Shown here: positions 15,359 to 23,738 of the stretch, piece after piece
Layout of the letters: each line of letters begins with the position of its first letter
How positions within the stretch are numbered: the first letter of the stretch is position 1
Made by a program: the position numbers and the translations under genes
Notes under the pieces: generated by a model
Told to the model about the DNA's origin: nothing
Databases searched by the model: none
Seen by the model: the letters and a program-made list of their open reading frames with translations, nothing else
DNA from: GW2011-AR5 sp041645025
Lineage (GTDB): Archaea; Aenigmatarchaeota; Aenigmatarchaeia; GW2011-AR5
NCBI GenBank assembly: GCA_041645025.1
Contig: JBAZQV010000005.1
Span: 1 to 42,873 of the forward strand
Direction: 5' to 3'
DNA: 42,873 nt

Positions 15359-15520
15359 ATGATCATAAAAACAGAACCCAAAGGCACTAAAACGTGCACC
15401 TCAAGGTACACTGGCCTTTAGGCTTTACCTGTTATGTTATATCTACGTGGAAATGACTTAAAGGCATCCTATGGTAACCCTAGGGCGCCATTCGGCTCAT
15501 AATTAAAATTAGCCTAATTA

Positions 15521-15545
15521 GGCATTTACCTATTAGTTAAATGCC
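15521..15545. repeat. Inverted repeat abutting tRNA-Met 3' end
   Basis: GGCATTTA (15521-15528) is the perfect complement of TAAATGCC (15538-15545), whose last bases are the 3' terminus of the tRNA gene. The repeat is absent at the left att-like copy, so it is specific to this junction; it may be a terminator for the tRNA or part of an integration site. Confidence 0.45.
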
Positions 15546-15554
15546 GAAGATGGG
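15536..15554. repeat. Direct repeat of tRNA-Met 3' end (att-like), right copy
   Basis: This is the partner of 14646-14664, with 19 of 19 bases identical. Thirteen of them are the tRNA discriminator, acceptor 3' strand and T-stem, and six are the sequence just downstream of the tRNA. Confidence 0.6.
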
Positions 15555-15732
15555 GATCGAACCCATGACCTCCCGATTTCTCAATAATTTGTCATCGTCA
15601 AAACAGCTGGACGTGCTTCACACGTCAGTTTGTCTTGACTCAAAACTCATAAATTCTATTCTTTCCGCAAGCGATTTCTGCCCGCAGAAAGGGCTTTATG
15701 AGTCGGGTGCTCTACCACTGAGCCACTTCGGC
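15542..15732 (-). tRNA. tRNA-Met (CAT) with a 119-nt intron
   Basis: The exons give a 72-nt cloverleaf: acceptor GCCGAAG/CTTCGGC, D-arm GCTC/GAGC, anticodon stem CCCGA/TCGGG with loop CTCATAA, T-arm ATGGG-TTCGATC-CCCAT, discriminator A, no CCA. The intron lies at the canonical 37/38 position. CTCA of the anticodon loop pairs with TGAG just before the 3' exon, leaving 3-nt bulges as in an archaeal bulge-helix-bulge. The intron is unusually long and itself holds hairpins, e.g. GACGTG/CACGTC. Anticodon CAT with this body fits elongator Met, though isoleucine (modified C34) cannot be excluded. Confidence 0.9.
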
Positions 15733-15785
15733 TTCTGTTTAATGTTATCAGTTTAATTTATTAAGGTTGCGATTACTGTTTTTTA

Positions 15786-16232
15786 ATGCTAGATGAAAAA
15801 CCACTCTTTTTAGCAGAGTTCGACTCAGATATGGCATACGTAGATATGGCCCAGAATCTCGCAAGAAATTTTTGCACGCTTTGTGGGCTTGATGAAGACG
15901 AATCGACAAACTATTCGACTTCAGTAAGAGAACTCATAATAAACGCTATAAAACACGGCAATAAACTTGACAGTAAAAGAAGAATAAAAGTGGAATTCTA
16001 TCAAACTAAGAACGAAGTAAGAACCTTTGTGCAGGATGAGGGTGAAGAAAGATTCAATTCTGACAATTACTTCACTGCCACAGAAGAAAACGCGTTGTCA
16101 AATCATGGAAGAGGCCTGATTTTTGTAGAGTTGTATACACCGGGCTGGACCTATGAGTGGATGAATCCTGGAAACCGCTTCAAGATCTATAGGGAGAAAT
16201 CCCAAGCATCACTTCTTCCCAATGAGAGCTAG
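15786..16232 (+). CDS. RsbW/SpoIIAB-like serine kinase (HATPase)
   Basis: The 148-residue protein is a single GHKL ATPase domain: N-box SVRELIINAIKHGN, G1 box VQDEGE, and G2-like NHGRGLIFVE. Such proteins in bacteria both phosphorylate a STAS partner and bind a sigma factor. Here the sigma factor cannot exist, so the output is unknown. It is on the same strand as the SpoIIE-like phosphatase 1.9 kb upstream. No STAS protein is visible in the window. Its end overlaps the convergent rfcS gene by 24 nt. Confidence 0.88.
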   Translation: MLDEKPLFLAEFDSDMAYVDMAQNLARNFCTLCGLDEDESTNYSTSVRELIINAIKHGNKLDSKRRIKVEFYQTKNEVRTFVQDEGEERFNSDNYFTATEENALSNHGRGLIFVELYTPGWTYEWMNPGNRFKIYREKSQASLLPNES

Positions 16233-17168
16233 CTGGGCCAGCAGAGCGTCTAGTTGCACATGCGGGTTGCTGCCTTCTGTAAGACGAAACTCATACTCGC
16301 CAACACGCTCAATCATTTCCAGTTTCTGCCTGTCTGACAAGTCAAGATCGAACAGCTGACTATGAATCTCTTTTATTATATCCTCGCCGGAAAGGCCGTG
16401 GTCGTTAAGAAGTGAGAGGAGCTGCAGGCGTGCAGAACGGAACTGGCCGCCTATCACTGTTTCCAACATTTTCTTTACAGCAGCCGGATCAGCCCGATTC
16501 GTAACTGCATATATTACATCCTCATCAATGGTCTTGCTTGTTGAGGCTAACTGAAGTATGTTGATGGCCTTGCGCAGGTCGCCCTCGGCAACCTTCATTA
16601 TTGCCTTGTAGGCAGCTTCGTCAATCTTCAGCTTTTCATTCTTTGCTATAATTCTCAAGTAGGAAATTACATCGTCCTCTTTCAGCGAAGAGAAGCGGAA
16701 CACAGCAGTTCTCGACTGTATCGGCGGTATAATTTTGCCGCTGTAGTTGACTGCAAGGATAAAACGGCATATATGGGAATAATTCTCCATGATCCTGCGA
16801 AGCGCGTGCTGGGCGTCCTTTGTCAGCGCGTCAGCCTCGTCCAAATAAACTATTCTGAATAGGCCAGCGGTGTCAACAGATGGCTGGCGCGCGAACTCCT
16901 TCACTTTTTCGCGAACAACATCTATCCCACGTTCATCGGATGCGTTAAGTTCGAGAAACTTTCCTTTAATCCTGTCGCCGTAGAGCTCATGCGCTATGCA
17001 AAGGGCTGTTGTTGTCTTTCCGCAGCCGGCAGGCCCGGCAAAGAGGCAGTGCGGCAGCGAGCGGGTCTCTATGAATGATTCGAGACGTTTGGTAATGTTG
17101 CCCTGGCCGATTACGTCAGCGAGTTTTTTAGGCCGGTACTTCTCAGTCCAGATTTCTTCTATAGGCAT
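16209..17168 (-). CDS. rfcS: Replication factor C small subunit
   Basis: The 319-residue AAA+ clamp loader subunit has Walker A GPAGCGKTT at about 45-53, Walker B VYLDEADAL at about 107-115, sensor 1 in FILAVNYSGKI, and the RFC helical C-terminal collar. It loads the PCNA ring on DNA with RfcL. The usual Ser-Arg-Cys motif of RFC reads Ser-Arg-Thr here; the arginine finger is kept. Length is normal. It is strong evidence for Archaea. Confidence 0.97.
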   Translation of the reverse strand: MPIEEIWTEKYRPKKLADVIGQGNITKRLESFIETRSLPHCLFAGPAGCGKTTTALCIAHELYGDRIKGKFLELNASDERGIDVVREKVKEFARQPSVDTAGLFRIVYLDEADALTKDAQHALRRIMENYSHICRFILAVNYSGKIIPPIQSRTAVFRFSSLKEDDVISYLRIIAKNEKLKIDEAAYKAIMKVAEGDLRKAINILQLASTSKTIDEDVIYAVTNRADPAAVKKMLETVIGGQFRSARLQLLSLLNDHGLSGEDIIKEIHSQLFDLDLSDRQKLEMIERVGEYEFRLTEGSNPHVQLDALLAQLALIGKK

Positions 17169-17201
17169 ATAATCAACACTTGAAGTATGAATGAAAAATT
17201 C

Positions 17202-17702
17202 TTAAGCTCGTTTTATTCCAAAATGCTTTTCCAAAAGAAACAGAAGTTCTGTATGGAACTTTTCTCTGTCATTAATCATTTTCTGTACACTACCAAGAGA
17301 AAAGAATTGAATATCCTGAACTTCATTCTGGTTTATTAAAAAAGGCCCGTTGTAACTTGTTTTGAAGGTAACTAGTATTTTTCTCAATCCTCTTTGTACG
17401 TCTTCGTAGAAATCTTTGAACATGAACTCTAGAGGCAGCGTGACTTCTAACTCTTCTTCTAATTCACGAAGCGCCGCTTCCTGATAGGTCTCGCCCGATT
17501 GCACATGGCCGCCTGCAGAAGTGCCCCAATGACCGGGACAAAATTCTTTATTGTCGCTGGAGCGTTGAAGCGCCAGTTCACCATTTTTATTGAAAACAAG
17601 CACGTGAACAATGCGATGCAGCAGTCTTTTTTCATAGACTTCACGGCGCGAAGCACTTCCAATGACCTCATCATTGTCATTCACGTAATCGAGAAATTCC
17701 AT
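17202..17702 (-). CDS. NUDIX hydrolase, IPP-isomerase-like subgroup
   Basis: The 166-residue protein has an intact Nudix box starting GGHVQSGETYQEAALRELEEE, preceded by CPGHWGTSAGG, and an N-terminal EFLDYVNDNDEVIG that is typical of the IDI-like/YfcD subgroup. Members hydrolyse nucleoside diphosphate derivatives; in this subgroup some isomerise IPP. The usual IDI catalytic Cys-x-x-His context is only partly similar, so I prefer a hydrolase. It starts divergently from the transglutaminase gene. Confidence 0.88.
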   Translation of the reverse strand: MEFLDYVNDNDEVIGSASRREVYEKRLLHRIVHVLVFNKNGELALQRSSDNKEFCPGHWGTSAGGHVQSGETYQEAALRELEEELEVTLPLEFMFKDFYEDVQRGLRKILVTFKTSYNGPFLINQNEVQDIQFFSLGSVQKMINDREKFHTELLFLLEKHFGIKRA

Positions 17703-17753
17703 AAAATAATAAAGTATCTAACTTATTTATACCAAGAATTTCAACCTATTATA

Positions 17754-19505
17754 ATGAAAAAACTTCTCATGATAGCTGCTGTTTTCCTGCTTCTGGCAAT
17801 TACGGTGAATGCTGAACAGCTTAATGTGAAGACCATTGATTATGTGAAGCTTGATATAACGCAAAGCGGCTCGCTCCGTATAAATGGCGTCGTGGAAAAG
17901 GCAAACCTCTCCTATTACGTGCCGCAGAACGGCATACAAAACATAGATGTGACAGGAGACGGCGGGATGACATGGCGCTACATTCTTGACAACTTAAACA
18001 ACAGGATGATTCTCCTGGAATGGAAAAAACCCGCAGGCACGCTAAATTATAAAATAGAGCTGGTGGTGGAAAACAGGGCAAAGCACCTGCCTGTTAGTAG
18101 TGCTATAGGAACGGACGACTTCTACCTGAAGCAAACAGACCACATAATAATAAATGATAACATAAAGCAGTTTGCGTTTCCCTTTGAAAAATCCATGAAG
18201 CGCGCTGCGGAACTCACTGCATTGGTTAATGATTATCTTGATTACGACCTCAGTTATGTAGGCAGGGACTTGCCAAGCGACCAGGTTTTTGTTGGGCGAC
18301 GCGGTGTCTGTGTTGAGCATGCCAACCTATTGACAGCGCTGCTCAGGGCAAGCGACATACCAACACGCTATGTTGTTGGCTATGCCTATTCTTCTGTACA
18401 GAAAAAATTCATAGGACACACCTGGGTAGAAGTTCTAACGGAAAGCGGGTGGGTTCCGCTTGATCCCACGTGGCTCCAGGCAGGCTACCTGGATGCAACA
18501 CACGTGGAAAGCGCCTATCTGCTGGACAACAGCCAGATGGACACGCTAACGTATTTGGGCGGCGACATAGACTGGACAAGAAATAATGAGCAGATAGAAA
18601 TGCTTGACTATACGCAAAAGGAAGTTACCACATTGAGAGTTTCCGGCTCGGGCAGCGTAGCGCCAACAGACTACGGATATGTAAAAGCTGCTGTTTCTGC
18701 AGATGAATGCACGCTTATGGACATTACAGCAAACTCGTGCGTAGACAGCAATGGCGTCAGACAGCTTGACATACAGATGCCCAACAGAACAGTGTGGTTA
18801 TGCGAACCTCAGGATATTTATTGGTTCTTCAAGCCCACTGGAAACAACTACATATGCCCTATTTCAGTTTATGACCAGATGGACAGCAGATCTGAGTTCA
18901 GGGTAACAGTAGGCGGCAAAAGCCAGCAATCGCCTATCTTTATCACAGGTCCGGAAACGGTTCTTGTAAATGAACTTTTCACGCTTACGGCAAGCACAGA
19001 CGGCATTTTCTATTCAACGGATTTTGGCCTCCACGCAGGCACTGGCTGGCGGCTGGGCATAAATAAACCCGGTGCCTACAAGTTTTACCTCTACGCAAAA
19101 AACAATCTTTATGAGAAAATCGTGAACGTGGTACAGGAGAAAGAATTCGAGCTATCCGCAGAGGCACCAAATACGGTAAATTTCAACGAATCATTCTATG
19201 TAAATATGACAGTAAAAAGCCTGCTTAGGGATGCAATGCCTATGCTGATGGTCAAATACACCAACCAGACCATGAAACAGGTTGTATCATTAAAAAGCGG
19301 CGAGGAAAAAATATTCGTTTTTAGGCTCATAGCAAACAAGGAAGGCCCGAATGACATATCGGTCTCAGCTGCAGGCAATTCGCTTGCGTCCCAGACGGTG
19401 ATAGTAAATACTTTACAGGAAAGGAAATCGGGCGGGGTGTTCGGTGCGATAGCTGACTTTTTTTCCGGAATCATAGATGCTATCATGGGATTTTTCGGCA
19501 AGTAA
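17754..19505 (+). CDS. Secreted transglutaminase-like protein
   Basis: The start at 17754 gives a signal peptide (MKKLLMIAAVFLLLAITVNA) and a leaderless promoter, TATA-like TTTATAC about 25 nt upstream. The mature protein begins with a beta domain; residues ~150-260 hold the transglutaminase/protease core with catalytic Cys in RRGVCVEHANL, His in GHTWVEV and Asp in WVPLDPTW. After it come two or three beta-sandwich domains and a short C-terminal amphipathic segment rich in Phe and Gly. It would act on the cell surface as a peptidase or cross-linking enzyme. About 583 residues long. Confidence 0.88.
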   Translation: MKKLLMIAAVFLLLAITVNAEQLNVKTIDYVKLDITQSGSLRINGVVEKANLSYYVPQNGIQNIDVTGDGGMTWRYILDNLNNRMILLEWKKPAGTLNYKIELVVENRAKHLPVSSAIGTDDFYLKQTDHIIINDNIKQFAFPFEKSMKRAAELTALVNDYLDYDLSYVGRDLPSDQVFVGRRGVCVEHANLLTALLRASDIPTRYVVGYAYSSVQKKFIGHTWVEVLTESGWVPLDPTWLQAGYLDATHVESAYLLDNSQMDTLTYLGGDIDWTRNNEQIEMLDYTQKEVTTLRVSGSGSVAPTDYGYVKAAVSADECTLMDITANSCVDSNGVRQLDIQMPNRTVWLCEPQDIYWFFKPTGNNYICPISVYDQMDSRSEFRVTVGGKSQQSPIFITGPETVLVNELFTLTASTDGIFYSTDFGLHAGTGWRLGINKPGAYKFYLYAKNNLYEKIVNVVQEKEFELSAEAPNTVNFNESFYVNMTVKSLLRDAMPMLMVKYTNQTMKQVVSLKSGEEKIFVFRLIANKEGPNDISVSAAGNSLASQTVIVNTLQERKSGGVFGAIADFFSGIIDAIMGFFGK

Positions 19506-19539
19506 AACAAAATTTAAAGGTTTTCTATAAGACAACTGT

Positions 19540-19761
19540 ATGTGTCAGACAATATCCAGAGAAGAAATATACGAAGGCTGCGGAGCATGCGGACTTCTTC
19601 GCGGAGGTAGAAAAACCTCATTATTCTGCGGCGCGTCCTTTCACAATCTTGAGGAATTGAAAATAACACAATACACAGCATTAAGAAAAGAATGCAAAGG
19701 TCCCTACAAATCAGGCGAAGAGCCACATATACAAGGTATTGACAAAGGTTCACAGACATAG
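19540..19761 (+). CDS. Small Cys-containing hypothetical protein, 73 aa
   Basis: The protein has CGACG near residue 14 and further Cys at about 30 and 52, which could bind a metal. No membrane helix and no recognised family. It is a lone small gene between the transglutaminase-like gene and the AK6-like kinase, 32 nt before the latter. Confidence 0.5.
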   Translation: MCQTISREEIYEGCGACGLLRGGRKTSLFCGASFHNLEELKITQYTALRKECKGPYKSGEEPHIQGIDKGSQT

Positions 19762-19793
19762 CTGAATAAAAAGTCTTTCCCGTAACTAATTCT

Positions 19794-20321
19794 ATGTTCC
19801 TAGTAATATCAGGCACACCAGGCACTGGCAAAACTGTTATAGGTAAAAGAGTAGCCAAGTCACTGGGCGCTAAGCTAATTACTACTGATTATCTGATGAA
19901 AAAATACAAAATTCCAACTGCTCTTGACAAAAAAAGAAGGACAAAAATCATAGATACCCGAAAGCTATCAGCCGCTGCCAAAAAGGAATGCAGGTATTAC
20001 AAAAATTCTGTTTTTGAAGGTCATTTGGCTCACTTTGCTTCCGCAGACTTGACTATAATATTGAGGACAAGTCCGTCGGAGCTGGAAAGGCGCCTCAAGA
20101 AAAAAGGCTGGAGTGAAAGCAAGATAAGAGAAAACGTGGAGGCAGAAGCAATGGGAATAATTTCCAGCGAGGCAAAGAACGCAATTGAAATTGACACAAC
20201 CAAAAAATCTCCACAGGAAAACGCGAAAGAAATTCTCAAGATAATAAATAAAAAGAAACATAGAAAAAAGAAAATTGACTGGACAAAAGCTTTTGAAAAA
20301 TACTTATTAAAGAAAAACTAA
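19794..20321 (+). CDS. AK6/Fap7-like adenylate kinase
   Basis: The 175-residue protein begins with a P-loop, VISGTPGTGKT, followed by the compact core of the Fap7/hCINAP family: ITTDYLMK, VFEGHLAHF, and IILRTSPSELERRLKKKGWSESKI. Members have weak adenylate kinase activity and assist maturation of the small ribosomal subunit. The tail is strongly basic. Its last four bases overlap the end of the convergent gene. Confidence 0.9.
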   Translation: MFLVISGTPGTGKTVIGKRVAKSLGAKLITTDYLMKKYKIPTALDKKRRTKIIDTRKLSAAAKKECRYYKNSVFEGHLAHFASADLTIILRTSPSELERRLKKKGWSESKIRENVEAEAMGIISSEAKNAIEIDTTKKSPQENAKEILKIINKKKHRKKKIDWTKAFEKYLLKKN

Positions 20322-20956
20322 AATTTCTTCACTCCGCCGAAGAGGTATCTGCCTTTGCGGAAATCTTTGTTGTCAATCTCTGCTCTTGCCATCAGCGATA
20401 GGCCTTTTCCTAATCGCATGTAAGGCTGGAGTTCCATATAATTGCCAGGTCTTCCGTGATATGGCAGTTTTGTTGAGTTGAAAACTTCCATTGTATATCT
20501 TCCTTTTTCTTTGCCGCAAAACACGTCAAAAGTTCCGCTGTTCCTACCTAACCCTGTGTCTAGGAAACCGTAATCACATACTGGCAGGTTTGTATATCTT
20601 ATTCCGTATTTTGCGTCGAAAACCCCTGTCTTATCCATCTTCAGTATAACAACAGGGGCTATTTTTGAATCACCGATGCCTAGCGTCAAAACATTGCGAC
20701 CAAAGTAAGTGTCAAGCGTTCTTGCATCGGATGTGAATGTTAGCTCATTGAGCCCGTGAAAGCCTGGTTTTACTTTTCCAATAGGTACATCTATGTCTGT
20801 CAAGCCACGAATCCTAGCATCACCTTGACTTGTTCCAAGGGCTTCTAGGGCATTATATCCCAATTCCACAGGCTTATTCTGACTAGGCGTCTGCGCTGTT
20901 ACATTTACAGATCCAGCCAGCAGACCTGCCAATAAAGCGTTTGTTATTTTTTTCAT
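20318..20956 (-). CDS. Secreted beta-rich protein, possible beta-barrel
   Basis: The start at 20956 follows GGGGTG and gives a signal peptide (KKITNALLAGLLAGSVNVTAQ). The mature 190 residues alternate in short strands with many Gly, Asp and aromatic residues and end in Lys-Lys-Phe; a terminal Phe closing the last strand is the mark of bacterial outer-membrane barrels. DPANN archaea are not known to have an outer membrane, so a soluble beta-sandwich is an equally good reading. It is divergently arranged with a TrmB regulator. Confidence 0.6.
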   Translation of the reverse strand: MKKITNALLAGLLAGSVNVTAQTPSQNKPVELGYNALEALGTSQGDARIRGLTDIDVPIGKVKPGFHGLNELTFTSDARTLDTYFGRNVLTLGIGDSKIAPVVILKMDKTGVFDAKYGIRYTNLPVCDYGFLDTGLGRNSGTFDVFCGKEKGRYTMEVFNSTKLPYHGRPGNYMELQPYMRLGKGLSLMARAEIDNKDFRKGRYLFGGVKKF

Positions 20957-21011
20957 GATCCACACCCCGTATATGTTACTACTATATAGTTATTTATTTA
21001 TATAAGATTTA

Positions 21012-21031
21012 ACTCTCCAAAAAAGGAGAGT
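21012..21031 (+). promoter_or_regulatory. Palindromic operator at the TrmB/secreted-protein divergent promoter
   Basis: ACTCTCC (21012-21018) and GGAGAGT (21025-21031) form a perfect 7-bp inverted repeat with a 6-nt A spacer, directly before the TATA-like TATTTAAG of the plus-strand gene. A minus-strand TATA (about 20996-21005) lies 10 nt away. The TrmB-family protein encoded just downstream is the natural candidate to bind it and control both genes. Confidence 0.55.
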
Positions 21032-21059
21032 ATTTAAGACATAGAGGCAAAGAGTAACT

Positions 21060-21788
21060 ATGGATGTGAGCGCTCTCGAGGACATTGGACTGACCAATGC
21101 GGAGATAAAGGTCTACCTCGCTCTTCTGGAATTGGGTGCGACAAAGACCGGATCGCTAATTGAAAAGAGCGGCTTGCAAAGCTCTGTTGTTTATTCTGCA
21201 CTGGCAAGACTAATGGAAAAAGGTCTGGTTTCTTCTATAAAGGAAGGTAAAATTAGTCACTATCAGGCATCGGATCCCAAAAATATTATAGAATACATTG
21301 ATGAGAAAAAATCCAAGCTGAATGAAATTTTGCCGATTCTTGCAGCGAAGCAGTCTATGGCAAAGGACAGGACCGATGCGGTTTTATTTAGAGGCCTGCG
21401 GGGCGTAAAGGAACTTCTGCTGGAGCTTTTGGATGCCGGTGGAAAGGAACACCACACAATGGGGTCTCCGCTGGAATCTACTATGCTGGGAACTGCCTGG
21501 TGGCTTAATTACCATAAAAAACGGGCTGCAAAAGGAATAAAAGGAAAGCTTCTTTTTAACGAGTCCTTAAAGGAGTGGGCCAAAAAATTTGGATATCATG
21601 ACAGTAATACAGAAATTAGATTCATGGCAAAGGGCTTTGAACCTCTGACAGAGATGATAATAAGAAATGACAAGGTCGGCTTAATAATATGGACGGAAAA
21701 ACCTCTGGGAATTCTTATTCATAACAAGGCTCTGGCCTACTCCTGGGAAACATATTTTCAAATGGATTGGGGAAACGCCAAAAAATAG
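21060..21788 (+). CDS. TrmB-family transcriptional regulator
   Basis: The 242-residue protein has the N-terminal winged helix of the family (LEDIGLTNAEIKVYLALLELG, then SSVVYSALARLMEKGLV) followed by a coiled linker and a C-terminal ligand-binding domain (AVLFRGLRGVKELLLELLDAG). TrmB proteins respond to sugars or related effectors. It likely regulates itself and the divergent secreted protein through the palindrome in the shared promoter. Confidence 0.93.
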   Translation: MDVSALEDIGLTNAEIKVYLALLELGATKTGSLIEKSGLQSSVVYSALARLMEKGLVSSIKEGKISHYQASDPKNIIEYIDEKKSKLNEILPILAAKQSMAKDRTDAVLFRGLRGVKELLLELLDAGGKEHHTMGSPLESTMLGTAWWLNYHKKRAAKGIKGKLLFNESLKEWAKKFGYHDSNTEIRFMAKGFEPLTEMIIRNDKVGLIIWTEKPLGILIHNKALAYSWETYFQMDWGNAKK

Positions 21789-21841
21789 CCGCCAGTTCCC
21801 TTTTTATAAGTTATTCCAGAATGAAATGATAGTGATATAAA

Positions 21842-22027
21842 ATGGCAAAGAAAATGCCCGAACCGATCGCGAATAGAATGTTCAAGAACATGTTTGTATG
21901 CATGAAATGCAACGCAAAGATACGCGCAGCCCAGGACAAGGTCAAGAAGCACAAGATAAAGTGCAGAAAATGCGGCTCAAAGCAGCTTCGCCTCAAGGCA
22001 AAGGAAAGAAGAGGACAGAAAGTCTAA
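21842..22027 (+). CDS. rpl40e: Ribosomal protein L40e
   Basis: The 61-residue protein matches archaeal L40e: AxRMFKNMFVCMKC, a second Cys-Arg-Lys-Cys pair, and a basic tail. The two CxxC pairs form a zinc ribbon in the large ribosomal subunit. It is one of the clear archaeal/eukaryote-type markers in the window. Confidence 0.95.
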   Translation: MAKKMPEPIANRMFKNMFVCMKCNAKIRAAQDKVKKHKIKCRKCGSKQLRLKAKERRGQKV

Positions 22028-22068
22028 TTAAAATTCTGCTTTATATTATTTTCTTCTAACCTTTAATC

Positions 22069-22911
22069 ATGGCAAAAGCCAAAGTCAAGGTTTTTACATT
22101 ACAGGAACAGGGTTCTCCGAGAATGTTTTTCTACGTTCCTGGTGTCATAAATGACAAATATGTTGTTTCCATGTACCCCGGCTTTAACTGCAACCCAACG
22201 GATTATGCACCCGTGGCAAGAAAATTTACTGAAGAAGGAATGATAACAGTTATTACAGACTGGCATGACGGCGGAGAATATTCACATGAGCATACTATTG
22301 AAACTACTTACAGATCTGTTGATGTGCTGAAAAGGGAAATAGGCCGCTATCAAAATGTTATGGGAATAGGACACAGCTTTGGCGCTGAACGGCTCCTCAA
22401 AGCTGCACTTCTCGACAGAGAAAGGAGATTCACAGCAATAACAGCTGTGCAACCACCTGACCATCTTGGCAAATATACAAGAAACCACAACGTTCTGAAT
22501 TTTCTTTCAAGAGTTTCTGGTTTAAATTACATTGCCACTCTCACTATGAGAGCGATGCATAAAAACCTTGGTGTTAGAAATCACAAAGACGTGGGTCGCC
22601 TTATGAAATTCATAGACGACGACACATCATTGATCAGTATGATAGGCGAATCAGCGCAAAACATGCCGCCAACGCTTTTTATTTGCAGCAGAAATGACCC
22701 CCATGTATCGTATCATGACGCAATAGCTGCAAGTGAAAAACTACGGGAAAAAGGTGTAGTGGTAGAAACTGCTGAACTGTACAAGCTCAGTACTGACATG
22801 ACCCAGGATGAAATGGATGGCGTAGCTGATTATTCCCGATCATTCTTTGAGAGGGTTGCCAGACAAAGCGGTTCGTTGCGCCGCCGGCCTAATTTAAATA
22901 GGAAAAAATAG
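22069..22911 (+). CDS. Alpha/beta hydrolase
   Basis: The 280-residue soluble protein has the nucleophile elbow GIGHSFGAE near residue 100, an oxyanion-like YPGFN segment near residue 42 and a late strand LFICSRNDPHV that supplies the acid; a catalytic His is not obvious near the C-terminus. Substrate is unknown. It precedes the DGGGP synthase by 3 nt and a second alpha/beta hydrolase follows that gene, so all three likely share a transcript tied to lipid metabolism. Confidence 0.8.
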   Translation: MAKAKVKVFTLQEQGSPRMFFYVPGVINDKYVVSMYPGFNCNPTDYAPVARKFTEEGMITVITDWHDGGEYSHEHTIETTYRSVDVLKREIGRYQNVMGIGHSFGAERLLKAALLDRERRFTAITAVQPPDHLGKYTRNHNVLNFLSRVSGLNYIATLTMRAMHKNLGVRNHKDVGRLMKFIDDDTSLISMIGESAQNMPPTLFICSRNDPHVSYHDAIAASEKLREKGVVVETAELYKLSTDMTQDEMDGVADYSRSFFERVARQSGSLRRRPNLNRKK

Positions 22912-22914
22912 GAT

Positions 22915-23733
22915 ATGAATCATATGGCTGCGTACATAACACTATTGCGCCCGCTTAACGGGCTTATGTCTGTCATAGCTGTCTGGATAGGCGCACTGAT
23001 AGCGGGCGCCCCATTCGTGCCCGACATCAGCATAATTTTTGGCATGGTCGCGGTTTTTCTCATATCCGGCGGCGGCATGGCAATCAATGATTTTTTTGAC
23101 GTAGAAATTGACAAGCTTAACAAGCCAAACCGGCCTCTTGCTTCAGGAAAAATTTCCAAGCGGGCAGCACTGGCGTATTCAGGGGCCTTATTTATTATCG
23201 GCAATGCCGCAGCTTACATGATAAGCTTTGATGCATTTATCACAGCAGTTGTTGTATCGGCTTTGCTTATCGCCTATGCAGCCTACCTCAAGAAGACAAT
23301 ACTGATAGGCAACCTGATCGTCAGCGGTCTTGTTGGCCTTACGTTCGTGTTCGGCGGCATCATAATCGGAGACTACTTGCCTGTTTTGCCGCTGGCGCTG
23401 CTTGCTTTTCTCTCAAATACAGCGCGGGAAATATACAAAACCGTAGACGATGCGATGGGAGACAGGAGATATAATGTAAACAGCCTAGCCATAAAAATCG
23501 GTGTTGTGAGGACCAGAATAATAGGCAATGTCTTCCTCATAGTTGCTGTTATATTCAGCTTCGTGCCCTACTTCCTCGGGTTGTTGGGCATAATGTACAT
23601 GTTCTTTGTCCTGCTTGCAGATATTATATTTCTCTCGGCTGTGATAGCACCGGCCAAATACAGCTCAAAGCTAATCAAGGTCGCAATGATCATCGCGTTA
23701 ATAGCTTTCATAGCGGGCGCAGTAAAGATTTGA
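22915..23733 (+). CDS. UbiA-family digeranylgeranylglyceryl phosphate synthase
   Basis: The 272-residue membrane protein has about eight helices and the two Asp-rich motifs of UbiA enzymes: NDFFDVEIDKLNKPNRPLASG near residue 58 and NTAREIYKTVDDAMGD near residue 165. This pattern fits the archaeal enzyme that adds the second geranylgeranyl chain to the glycerol phosphate head, a core step in archaeal lipid synthesis. An in-frame ATG at 22924 is an equally good start. Confidence 0.92.
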   Translation: MNHMAAYITLLRPLNGLMSVIAVWIGALIAGAPFVPDISIIFGMVAVFLISGGGMAINDFFDVEIDKLNKPNRPLASGKISKRAALAYSGALFIIGNAAAYMISFDAFITAVVVSALLIAYAAYLKKTILIGNLIVSGLVGLTFVFGGIIIGDYLPVLPLALLAFLSNTAREIYKTVDDAMGDRRYNVNSLAIKIGVVRTRIIGNVFLIVAVIFSFVPYFLGLLGIMYMFFVLLADIIFLSAVIAPAKYSSKLIKVAMIIALIAFIAGAVKI

Positions 23734-23738
23734 TAAAA

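Noticed and set aside
17499..17753. 85-residue N-terminal extension of the transglutaminase-like protein
   Set aside because: It overlaps the divergent NUDIX gene; the ATG at 17754 gives a clear signal peptide and a correctly placed TATA-like box.
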